A DNA stretch of 6,178 nt from an uncultured Ligilactobacillus sp. (lineage in GTDB: Bacteria; Bacillota; Bacilli; Lactobacillales; Lactobacillaceae), in assembly GCA_934215475.1 (NCBI GenBank), contig CAKPZY010000066.1, forward strand, positions 1 to 6,178, written 5' to 3'. Positions 1 to 5,645 of the stretch are shown here, one piece after another. Position 1 is the first letter of the stretch; every line of letters starts with the position of its first letter. The notes below the pieces were generated by a model that saw only the letters and a program-made list of their open reading frames with translations, was not told the DNA's origin and did no database searches. The position numbers were made by a program, and so were the translations under genes.

Positions 1-76
1 TAGCGAAGTCTGGCTAAACGCGGCGGACTGTAAATCCGCTCCTTCGGGTTCGGTGGTTCGAATCCACTCCCTTCCA
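1..76 (+). tRNA. tRNA-Tyr (anticodon GTA), 5' end cut by window edge
   Basis: The anticodon GTA lies at 30-32 in a normal stem and loop. A long variable arm follows (class II tRNA), then a T-arm with TTCGAAT in the loop. The 3' acceptor strand CCCTTCC with discriminator A76 predicts a 5' strand GGAAGGG, so about seven bases are missing and the window begins at T8. CCA is not encoded. It is the first visible gene of a tRNA run, so the operon promoter lies outside the window. Confidence 0.95.
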
Positions 77-86
77 TTATAATTAT

Positions 87-160
87 AGGGATATAGTTCA
101 AGGGCAGAACAACGGTCTCCAAAACCGTCGATGCGGGTTCGATTCCTGCTATCCCTGCCA
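87..160 (+). tRNA. tRNA-Trp (anticodon CCA)
   Basis: The acceptor strands AGGGATA (87-93) and TATCCCT (150-156) pair fully and the discriminator is G157. The anticodon CCA is at 119-121 in loop CTCCAAA, closed by ACGGT/ACCGT. The T-loop is TTCGATT. Bases 158-160 are CCA, so this gene encodes its 3' end, unlike the four other tRNA genes here with complete, clear 3' ends and also unlike tRNA-Tyr. It lies 10 bp after tRNA-Tyr, in the same operon. Confidence 0.96.
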
Positions 161-165
161 GTTAT

Positions 166-239
166 GGCGGTAGTGGTGAAGTGGTTAACACACCGGATTG
201 TGGCTCCGGCACGCGTGGGTTCGACCCCCACCTATCGCC
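166..239 (+). tRNA. tRNA-His (anticodon GTG)
   Basis: The anticodon GTG is at 200-202, in a loop closed by CCGGA/TCCGG. Acceptor GCGGTAG (167-173) pairs with CTATCGC (232-238), leaving G166 as the extra G-1 opposite discriminator C239. That G-1:C73 pair is the identity element of bacterial histidine tRNA. The T-stem is GTGGG/CCCAC. CCA is not encoded. The gene starts 5 bp after tRNA-Trp. Confidence 0.96.
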
Positions 240-246
240 CTCATAT

Positions 247-318
247 TGGGGTATAGCCAAGCGGTAAGGCATGGGACTTTGACTCCCACATGCGCTGGTT
301 CGAATCCAGCTATCCCAA
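247..318 (+). tRNA. tRNA-Gln (anticodon TTG)
   Basis: Acceptor TGGGGTA (247-253) pairs with TATCCCA (311-317), with discriminator A318. The anticodon TTG is at 279-281 between TGGGA and TCCCA. The T-loop is TTCGAAT. The weak U-A first pair is typical of bacterial glutamine tRNA. CCA is not encoded. Confidence 0.96.
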
Positions 319-340
319 TAAGGATTTGTTCCTTTAAAAT

Positions 341-411
<71 letters not shown>

Positions 412-415
412 TTAG

Positions 416-444
416 TTGCTTTAGGCGCTAACAAGTTTTATAAT
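416..444 (+). promoter_or_regulatory. Possible internal promoter for tRNA-Leu
   Basis: In the unusually long 47-bp gap between tRNA-Cys and tRNA-Leu there is a perfect -10 box TATAAT (439-444), with a weaker -35 TTGCTT (416-421) exactly 17 bp upstream. The predicted start near 451 lies about 8 bases before mature tRNA-Leu. This is inferred from motif match and spacing only. The other gaps in the cluster are 5-22 bp. Confidence 0.5.
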
Positions 445-458
445 TATTTTTATTAAAT

Positions 459-543
459 GCCGGTGTGGCGGAATTGGCAGACGCGCTGGACTCAAAATCC
501 AGTTCCCGCTGAGGGAGTATCGGTTCGACCCCGATCACCGGTA
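459..543 (+). tRNA. tRNA-Leu (anticodon CAA)
   Basis: Acceptor GCCGGTG (459-465) pairs with CACCGGT (536-542, one G-U), and the discriminator is A543, the leucine identity base. The anticodon CAA is at 493-495 in loop CTCAAAA, closed by CTGGA/TCCAG. A long variable arm (about 503-520, TCCC/GGGA) marks it as class II. CCA is not encoded. It is the last tRNA of the cluster, immediately before a terminator. Confidence 0.96.
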
Positions 544-550
544 TTGTAAT

Positions 551-587
551 GAGGATACGACTTTTAGTCGTTTCCTCTTTTTTATTT
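551..587 (+). terminator. Rho-independent terminator of the tRNA operon
   Basis: GAGGA (551-555) pairs with TCCTC (573-577) and ACGAC (557-561) with GTCGT (567-571), separated by one T-T mismatch and closed by a 5-base loop. A run of seven or more T follows from 578. It lies 7 bp after the tRNA-Leu discriminator base. Confidence 0.92.
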
Positions 588-704
588 CTAAAAATGATGA
601 AAGCACATAAATTGATGTTTGTTTAAAAAATCTTGGGATCTGCAGTTAATTCTAATTCGCTAAGATTTTACCTTCTATGCAAATAAAATAAAAAGGGTTA
701 TCTA

Positions 705-721
705 TGTGATATAAGCTAACA
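705..721. promoter_or_regulatory. Distal GlnR/TnrA-type operator
   Basis: TGTGATATAAGCTAACA matches the TGTNA-N7-TNACA consensus for GlnR/TnrA at every fixed position, and the next base is T as in the extended consensus. Its centre (713) is 85 bp upstream of the second box, about eight helical turns, so both would face the same side of the DNA. With transcription starting near 805 it is centred near -92. Confidence 0.7.
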
Positions 722-770
722 TTATTAATGAGTATAGGAGAATTAATTAGCAAATGGTATAGAAAAAATG

Positions 771-798
771 TTGCATCCCTTTTGGTTTATGTTAGAAT
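771..798 (+). promoter_or_regulatory. Promoter of the ammonium transporter gene
   Basis: -35 TTGCAT (771-776), a 16-bp spacer, and -10 TAGAAT (793-798) preceded by TG at 790-791, one base before the hexamer (extended -10). The predicted transcription start is near 805, giving a leader of about 25 bases. The Shine-Dalgarno sequence GAAGGAGG (815-822) lies 7 bases before the ATG. Confidence 0.75.
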
Positions 799-806
799 TT
801 ATAACA
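790..806. promoter_or_regulatory. Proximal GlnR/TnrA-type operator over the -10 box
   Basis: TGTTAGAATTTATAACA is an exact match to TGTNA-N7-TNACA with perfectly complementary outer arms (TGTTA/TAACA), followed by T807. It covers the whole -10 hexamer and the predicted start point of the amt promoter. A protein bound here would block RNA polymerase, which fits GlnR repression during nitrogen excess. The identity of the binding protein is inferred from the consensus and from the nature of the gene controlled. Confidence 0.78.
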
Positions 807-829
807 TAAAGCTTGAAGGAGGTTTTTAA

Positions 830-2125
830 ATGAATTTAGCCAATTCTACTTTTTTAATATTAGCCACGATCTTGGTGTTTAGTATGACACCCGGATTAGC
901 CTTTTTTTACGGAGGTTTAGTTTCTAAAAATAATGTCGTTAATACTACTTTGTCAGTGTTTGTCTTATGTGGTCTTTGTGCTGTCTTATTTGTTGCTTTT
1001 GGGTATGAATTATCCTTTGGTACAGATATTGGAGGAATTATCGGACAAATTCATCATTTCTTTTTGAGTGGATTTGACTTGACAGCCATCCAAAATAAGG
1101 ACCTTGGGATAACTCATGCAGCCTTCTTAGCATTTGAAATGATGTTTGCGATCATCACACCAGCTTTATTCGTTGGATCGATCGTGGGAAGGATGCACTT
1201 CAACTTCTTGATGATCTTCGTGATCTTTTGGAGCTTATTGATCTATTATCCTTTAGTACATATGGTTTGGACGCCTGACGGTGCATTAGCTTCCCTGGGT
1301 GTTTTAGACTTTGCCGGTGGAACGGTTGTGCATATCAATGCTGGTGTTACTGCCTTAATTTTGTCGATCTTTTTAGGTCCTAGGCTTAAACGAGTCGACG
1401 ACCATTACAACCTTTCTTGGGTCTTATTGGGGACGGCTATTTTGTGGATCGGCTGGTATGGGTTTAACGCAGGTTCAGCCTTCGGAATGAATGACATCGC
1501 GTTAAGTGCCTTTTTAACAACCACTGTAGCCACGGGTGTAGCAATGTTGACTTGGATGCTGCTGGAGATGTTTTTAAAAGGCAAACCTACTTTGGTTGGG
1601 GTCTGTACGGGGGCGCTGTGTGGAATGGTCGGCATTACACCGGGGACTGGTTACGTGACTAATGTTGGTGCGTTCTTTATTGGTGCCCTTAGTGCAGCCG
1701 GCAGTTATGCCTTTGTCAACAAAATCAAGCCCATGCTGAAATTTGATGATCCCTTAGATGCTTTTGGATGTCATGGGGTATCCGGGATCATAGGATCGAT
1801 TTTGGTCGGTGTATTTGCGACACACAGTATTAATGATGTTGTGGTTGACAATGGCCTTTTGTATGGTGGTGGCTGGAAATTATTGGGTATCCAAATATTA
1901 GGAACAGTTGCCACGATCGTTTTTGTAACCGTCATGGCGTCCATTATTATCTTTCTAATGAAGAAAGTAATCTCAATGCGAGTTTCGCAAGCAGATGAGA
2001 CTGCAGGTTTAGACTTCAGTCTGCATGGGGAAAAAGCAGATTATTTAGTCGGTGCTCATTTTGAAGATCTCTCTCAATATGGCAAAGAATTTAGGGGTCA
2101 ACTGTCTCGTTTCAATAAAAAGTAA
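830..2125 (+). CDS. amtB: Ammonium transporter, Amt/MEP/Rh family
   Basis: An integral membrane channel for uptake of ammonium/ammonia. The 431-residue protein has about eleven hydrophobic segments, roughly at 8-30, 42-60, 96-118, 125-145, 163-183, 196-216, 225-245, 254-270, 276-296, 313-333 and 353-378, and no cleaved signal peptide, as usual in Gram-positives. Family motifs are clear: TPGLAFFYGG (20-29), LDFAGGTVVHINAG (159-172) with Asp160 and pore His168, GFNAGS (211-216), and DDPLDAFGCHG (306-316) with the second pore His315. Phe106 and Phe212 fit the outer gate phenylalanines. The tail keeps GLDFSLHGE (393-401), the region that contacts GlnK in this family, then runs on for about 30 residues. 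Position 103 is Glu where I recall Gln in E. coli AmtB and B. subtilis NrgA. The start is fixed by a strong Shine-Dalgarno. The gene stands alone between its own promoter and terminator with no glnK beside it, and two GlnR-type boxes imply nitrogen control. Confidence 0.95.
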   Translation: MNLANSTFLILATILVFSMTPGLAFFYGGLVSKNNVVNTTLSVFVLCGLCAVLFVAFGYELSFGTDIGGIIGQIHHFFLSGFDLTAIQNKDLGITHAAFLAFEMMFAIITPALFVGSIVGRMHFNFLMIFVIFWSLLIYYPLVHMVWTPDGALASLGVLDFAGGTVVHINAGVTALILSIFLGPRLKRVDDHYNLSWVLLGTAILWIGWYGFNAGSAFGMNDIALSAFLTTTVATGVAMLTWMLLEMFLKGKPTLVGVCTGALCGMVGITPGTGYVTNVGAFFIGALSAAGSYAFVNKIKPMLKFDDPLDAFGCHGVSGIIGSILVGVFATHSINDVVVDNGLLYGGGWKLLGIQILGTVATIVFVTVMASIIIFLMKKVISMRVSQADETAGLDFSLHGEKADYLVGAHFEDLSQYGKEFRGQLSRFNKK

Positions 2126-2164
2126 TACGGCTGAATTTAAATAAAAATTTTGATATTTTCACAT

Positions 2165-2210
2165 AAGAGCATTTGGTAGTGGTTACGATCATTCCAAATG
2201 CTTTTATTTT
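2165..2210 (+). terminator. Rho-independent terminator after amtB
   Basis: GCATTTGG (2169-2176) pairs with CCAAATGC (2194-2201). The stem extends outward through AAGA/TTTT with one G-U pair, then continues TTTTATTTT. Inside the 17-base loop, TGGT and ATCA (2180-2191) can form a small inner stem around TACG. It separates amtB from nrdD. Confidence 0.85.
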
Positions 2211-2279
2211 GCTCATTTTAATCAACTTTTGTCACTGGACCTGCTAAGAAGATATTTTTGGGCAGAAAAATAAATATTG

Positions 2280-2325
2280 TACAACATATAGTGTTAGCGT
2301 AAAAAATAAACGTCTATATGTTGTA
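2280..2325. promoter_or_regulatory. Tandem NrdR-like boxes upstream of nrdDG
   Basis: Box 1, ACAACATATAGTGT (2281-2294), fits the palindromic ACAnnATATnnTGT pattern of NrdR boxes. Box 2 (2311-2324) keeps the ATAT core and outer half CTATATGTTGT, but its inner half is degenerate. The ATAT cores are 30 bp apart, about three helical turns, the arrangement known for NrdR sites. The outer arms (2280-2291 and 2314-2325) are a perfect 12-bp inverted repeat. Box 2 overlaps the predicted -35 of nrdD, consistent with NrdR (an ATP/dATP-sensing repressor of ribonucleotide reductase genes) blocking transcription when dATP is plentiful. NrdR itself is not encoded here. Confidence 0.75.
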
Positions 2326-2349
2326 TTTTGTAAATGTTGGATGTACAAT
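2321..2349 (+). promoter_or_regulatory. Predicted nrdD promoter
   Basis: -35 TTGTAT (2321-2326), a 17-bp spacer and -10 TACAAT (2344-2349). The -10 is strong and the -35 moderate. The start would be near 2356. The -35 overlaps the second NrdR-like box, which supports this choice over weaker candidates inside the box pair. Confidence 0.6.
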
Positions 2350-2438
2350 TAGAAATATACAAGCTACAAGATGTGGTAATTAGAAAACATGAATAGCCCA
2401 CTTGTGGTATTGAATTCTGGTGAAAGGGGATAATCAAG

Positions 2439-4592
2439 ATGATGGAAGTCAAGGAAAACTTAACAACTAAAGTTGACTTACCGGATACGATCGTCAAACG
2501 CGATGGTTATCCGATGAAATTTCAACTATATAAATTAGAAAATGTACTTAACAATTTAGGACTGCAAGATGACGCTGTGGATATTTTAACGGCTCTCTTA
2601 GTACCATTTAATGGACAGGCAGATGTTACAACTAGTGCTCTGGCTGCACAAATGGTTACTGTGCTAAAAAAAGACGGTTATGAGTCTGAAGCAAATTCCT
2701 TTGTGGCCTATCGCCAAAAAGAGGAGCAAGATTGGAAAAAGGAGACTGACCCTCAATCTCGTTTGGAGCGTTTGCTCTCGAAGGATCCCGAACTGATCCA
2801 TGAAAATGCCAATAAAGATAGTAATGTTTTTAATACGCAGCGCGACTTGACTGCTGGAACTGTTGGTAAAACTTTAGGCTTGAAATTGATGCCAGAGCAT
2901 ATTGCTAAAGCTCATTTACGTGGTGATATTCATTATCATGACCTTGATTATACGCCCTGGAGTCCGATGAGTAACTGTTGTTTGATCGATTTCAAAGAAA
3001 TGTTAACGAACGGATTTAAGATCGGTAATGCTGAAGTAGAAAGCCCACATTCGATTCAAACGGCTACTGCTCAGATGTCTCAGATCATTGCCAACGTTAC
3101 TTCGTGTCAGTACGGCGGTTGTTCAGCTGATCGTGTTGACCAGTTGTTAGAGCCTTTTGCAAAGAAAAACTATCAAAAGCATATCAAGGCTGGAGCAGAA
3201 TTTATTGAAGACCAGGACAAGGTGAAGCAGTTTGCCAAGAAGCGCACTAAAAAAGATATTTACGACGCTATGCAGGCTTTGGAATATGAGATCAATACTT
3301 TATTTTCATCTCAAGGACAGACACCCTTTACTACTTTAGGATTTGGCTTGGGCACTTCATGGATCTGTCGTGAAATTCAAAAATCGATTTTACGGATCAG
3401 GATCAAGGGATTGGGTAAAGAAAAAAGGACTGCGATCTTTCCAAAGTTGGTTTTTTCTATTAAGAAAGGTATTAATTATGGCCCCGAGGATCCCAATTAT
3501 GATGTCAAACAATTAGCGGTCGAGTGTGCCACTAAACGCATGTACCCAGATGTTTTAATGTACGATACTATCAAAAAAATTACTGGCAGTTTTAAGGCTC
3601 CCATGGGTTGCCGTTCGTTTTTGCAAGGATGGAAAGATGAGAATGGAAGAGAAGTTAATTCTGGCAGGATGAATTTAGGCGTGGTCACTGTTAATTTGCC
3701 CCGGATCGCGTTGGAGTCGCACGGAGATTTTTCAAAGTTCTGGCAGATTTTTGAAGAAAGGATGCAAGTGGCTAAAACTGCGTTGGATTTTAAGGTCAAG
3801 CGTGTTTTAGATGCTACTCCAGCTAATGCGCCGATCCTTTATCAGTATGGTGCATTTGGCAAACGTCTTTCGCCAGGAGACGATGTTTCTGTGATGTTCA
3901 AGCACGAACGGGCTACCGTTTCACTGGGGTATATTGGTTTGTACGAGGTCGGAACCGTCTTTTTTGGGCCTAATTGGGAACATGATCAGGCTGCCCATGA
4001 TTTTACCGTTTCTATTGTCAAATCGCTAGATGATCATTGTAAAAAGTGGTCACAAGAAACTGGTTACCACTTCAGTGTTTATTCCACCCCAAGTGAGTCT
4101 TTGACTGATCGTTTCTGCAGATTAGATACTGCAAAATTTGGCAAGATCAAGGATATCACCGAAAAAGAGTATTATACGAATAGTTTTCATTATGACGTTA
4201 GGAAACACCCAACACCGTTTGAAAAATTAAGTTTTGAGATGGCTTATCCTCCATATGCAGCTGGTGGTTTTATTCATTACTGTGAATATCCTAACTTAAA
4301 ACAAAATCCAAAAGCGCTGGAAGCAGTATGGAATTGGGCCTATGACAAGATTGGTTATTTAGGTACTAATACGCCAATCGATCATTGTTACAAATGCGGT
4401 TTTCAAGGCGAATTTAAGGCAACAGCTCGCGGGTTCGAATGTCCTGACTGCGGTAACCACGATCCTAAAACCTGTGATTGTGTTAAGAGAACTTGCGGTT
4501 ATCTTGGAAATCCATTGCAGCGTCCGATGGTTCACGGTCGTCATGTAGAAATTGCATCAAGAAAAAAGAATCTTTCGAGTGAGATGAAATGA
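2439..4592 (+). CDS. nrdD: Anaerobic (class III) ribonucleoside-triphosphate reductase, catalytic subunit
   Basis: Reduces ribonucleoside triphosphates to deoxyribonucleotides without oxygen, using a glycyl radical made by NrdG; cytoplasmic. The 717 residues are normal length. An N-terminal ATP-cone (about 15-105, IVKRDG near 18-23) is the allosteric activity domain. The catalytic barrel contains SNCCLIDF with Cys180/181 and APMGCRSFL with Cys391, matching the two active-site cysteines (T4 Cys79 and Cys290). Met389 and Asn412 stand where the formate-dependent subtype has Met288 and Asn311 (T4 numbering, from memory). The C-terminus has two zinc-binding pairs, CYKC (650-653) and CPDC (668-671), then RTCGYLG with radical-bearing Gly687. 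Two ATG codons occur in tandem at 2439 and 2442; AAAGGGGA (2423-2430) is 8 bases from the first, so that one is chosen. The stop codon abuts the nrdG start with no gap, indicating an operon with coupled translation. Confidence 0.97.
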   Translation: MMEVKENLTTKVDLPDTIVKRDGYPMKFQLYKLENVLNNLGLQDDAVDILTALLVPFNGQADVTTSALAAQMVTVLKKDGYESEANSFVAYRQKEEQDWKKETDPQSRLERLLSKDPELIHENANKDSNVFNTQRDLTAGTVGKTLGLKLMPEHIAKAHLRGDIHYHDLDYTPWSPMSNCCLIDFKEMLTNGFKIGNAEVESPHSIQTATAQMSQIIANVTSCQYGGCSADRVDQLLEPFAKKNYQKHIKAGAEFIEDQDKVKQFAKKRTKKDIYDAMQALEYEINTLFSSQGQTPFTTLGFGLGTSWICREIQKSILRIRIKGLGKEKRTAIFPKLVFSIKKGINYGPEDPNYDVKQLAVECATKRMYPDVLMYDTIKKITGSFKAPMGCRSFLQGWKDENGREVNSGRMNLGVVTVNLPRIALESHGDFSKFWQIFEERMQVAKTALDFKVKRVLDATPANAPILYQYGAFGKRLSPGDDVSVMFKHERATVSLGYIGLYEVGTVFFGPNWEHDQAAHDFTVSIVKSLDDHCKKWSQETGYHFSVYSTPSESLTDRFCRLDTAKFGKIKDITEKEYYTNSFHYDVRKHPTPFEKLSFEMAYPPYAAGGFIHYCEYPNLKQNPKALEAVWNWAYDKIGYLGTNTPIDHCYKCGFQGEFKATARGFECPDCGNHDPKTCDCVKRTCGYLGNPLQRPMVHGRHVEIASRKKNLSSEMK

Positions 4593-5282
4593 ATGGGAGA
4601 ACAGATTCGAATCAGTGTTAATGGTGATACTGATTTTGTAGACGAAGATTCACTTATTAAAAAAGAAGAGGTATTGTCGCAAAAAAAAGTACGGCAAAGG
4701 AAGGCGCGCAAAAAGAGGGGTCCACGGAATCCTCAACCGCAAGAGTGGTTGGCAAAGGACCTCTCCCAAGATTATATTGCTGATTATAAACCGTTTAACT
4801 TCGTTGATGGTGAGGGAGTTAGGTGCAGTTTATATGTTAGTGGATGTCTGTTTGCATGCCCAGGCTGTTATAATAAGGCGGCTCAGCAGTTTCATTATGG
4901 ACGACCGTATACAAAAGACCTAGAGGATCGAATTGTGGCAGATGTCGGCCAGAGTTATTGTCAAGGGCTGACACTTTTGGGGGGAGAACCCTTTTTAAAT
5001 ACGCAAGTGTGTCTTTCATTAATTTCTCGGCTTCGGAAAGAATACGGGTATACCAAAGACATCTGGTCGTGGTCTGGATACACTTGGGAGGAGTTGCAAA
5101 AGGAATCTCCCGATAAATTAGAGATGCTCTCAAAAATCGATATTTTAGTGGATGGACGTTTTCTGGAGGAGCAAAAAGATTTAACTTTACAGTTTCGCGG
5201 CAGTGCAAATCAGCGAATCATTGATGTGCAACGTTCGCTAAAAAACGGTCGTGTAATATTATGGAGCGGCTTGGTTCATTAG
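4593..5282 (+). CDS. nrdG: Anaerobic ribonucleotide reductase activating protein (radical SAM)
   Basis: Cleaves S-adenosylmethionine with a 4Fe-4S cluster to generate the glycyl radical on NrdD. The radical SAM motif CLFACPGC gives cluster ligands Cys85, Cys89 and Cys92 (C-x3-C-x2-C). GGEP (130-133) is the SAM-binding motif. Family sequences FNFVDGEGVRCSLYVSGC (68-85), LVDGRF (185-190) and FRGSANQRIID (201-211) are present. The ATG directly follows the nrdD stop and has only a poor Shine-Dalgarno, so translation is probably coupled. At 229 residues it is longer than E. coli NrdG (154): about 47 residues precede the recognisable domain, acidic at 11-26 and strongly basic at 31-42 (KKVRQRKARKKR). 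No later in-frame ATG or GTG lies before the core; a TTG at 4674 has a purine-rich stretch too close to serve well. The extension is therefore probably real, but the start is less certain than the gene. Confidence 0.94.
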   Translation: MGEQIRISVNGDTDFVDEDSLIKKEEVLSQKKVRQRKARKKRGPRNPQPQEWLAKDLSQDYIADYKPFNFVDGEGVRCSLYVSGCLFACPGCYNKAAQQFHYGRPYTKDLEDRIVADVGQSYCQGLTLLGGEPFLNTQVCLSLISRLRKEYGYTKDIWSWSGYTWEELQKESPDKLEMLSKIDILVDGRFLEEQKDLTLQFRGSANQRIIDVQRSLKNGRVILWSGLVH

Positions 5283-5294
5283 GTAATATGGTTT

Positions 5295-5323
5295 AACAAG
5301 CAGTTAAACCTGCTTGTTTTTTT
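5295..5323 (+). terminator. Rho-independent terminator of nrdDG
   Basis: AACAAGCAG (5295-5303) pairs perfectly with CTGCTTGTT (5310-5318) around a 6-base loop and runs into a T tract through 5323. It lies 12 bp after the nrdG stop. An overlapping 8-bp inverted repeat, GGTTTAAC (5290-5297) with GTTAAACC (5303-5310), could form a competing stem. Confidence 0.92.
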
Positions 5324-5513
5324 ATACTTTTTAGAAATAATATGATTTTGAATGATAATTCTATATTATTATTCGGATAATAGAAACTGACAAAAATATT
5401 GCAAAATATAAATTTGAGAGCAGTTAAACCATTAGCAAAATGTAATAATTAAATACACATAAAAGTTATTCAATAAAAGCCAAGGCGGTAAAATCAGCTT
5501 AATTACGAACAAT

Positions 5514-5528
5514 TTATATTTATTATAA
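5514..5528. promoter_or_regulatory. PerR/Fur-family-like palindrome upstream of spx
   Basis: TTATATTTATTATAA differs at one fixed position from the PerR box TTATAATNATTATAA (7-1-7 symmetry), and the palindrome extends two more base pairs outward (5512-5530). PerR is known to repress spx in B. subtilis. Here the site is about 63 bp upstream of the main -10, too far to block that promoter directly, and such AT-rich palindromes arise easily by chance in this context. Confidence 0.3.
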
Positions 5529-5567
5529 ATAACGTAAAGACAATTTACAAAAATATTTCAAAATAAG

Positions 5568-5596
5568 GTTTCATTTTTGAAGAATAAGTGTATAAT
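5568..5596 (+). promoter_or_regulatory. Predicted spx promoter
   Basis: A perfect -10 TATAAT (5591-5596) with only a weak -35, GTTTCA (5568-5573), at 17 bp. Transcription would start near 5603, about 50 bases before the ATG. The poor -35 suggests a promoter helped by an activator or tuned to be weak. Confidence 0.6.
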
Positions 5597-5638
5597 AATA
5601 ACCGTAGAGAATATGTTGTTTCAAAAGGCTTAACTATT

Positions 5639-5645
5639 AAAGGGG
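5639..5645 (+). promoter_or_regulatory. Ribosome binding site that sets the spx start
   Basis: AAAGGGG lies 8 bases before the ATG at 5654. The reading frame is open back to a GTG at 5588, but that codon overlaps the -10 box and so cannot be in the transcript, and the 22 added residues match nothing in Spx. The start at 5654 is therefore preferred. Confidence 0.85.

Larger units (their letters stand above)
2126..2438. other. Intergenic region between amtB and nrdD
   Basis: This 313-bp stretch holds no credible gene. In order it contains the amtB terminator, about 70 bp of AT-rich DNA without a clear signal, the paired NrdR-like boxes, the predicted nrdD promoter, and a leader of about 84 bases. 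I found no convincing riboswitch or attenuator in the leader. Confidence 0.8.

Noticed and set aside
627..669. Inverted repeat AAAATCTT / AAGATTTT before amtB
   Set aside because: Eight AT-rich pairs around a 27-base loop, no T run, no link to a promoter; likely chance.
2145..2163. Possible Rex operator (TTTTGATATTTTCACAT-like) after amtB
   Set aside because: Only the TCACA half fits; the other half and the spacing deviate from TTGTGA-N6-TCACAA, and it lies upstream of a terminator rather than at the nrdD promoter.
2366..2400. Possible hairpin in the nrdD leader (ACAAG with CTTGT)
   Set aside because: Only five contiguous pairs with a long interrupted loop; no riboswitch or attenuator pattern could be supported.
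2294..2497. Minus-strand 67-codon open frame overlapping the nrdD leader and start
   Set aside because: It covers the nrdD promoter and leader, has no supporting signal or family resemblance, and is shadowed by nrdD.
4837..5208. Minus-strand 123-codon open frame inside nrdG
   Set aside because: Fully antisense to the well-supported radical SAM coding region, with no recognisable domain.
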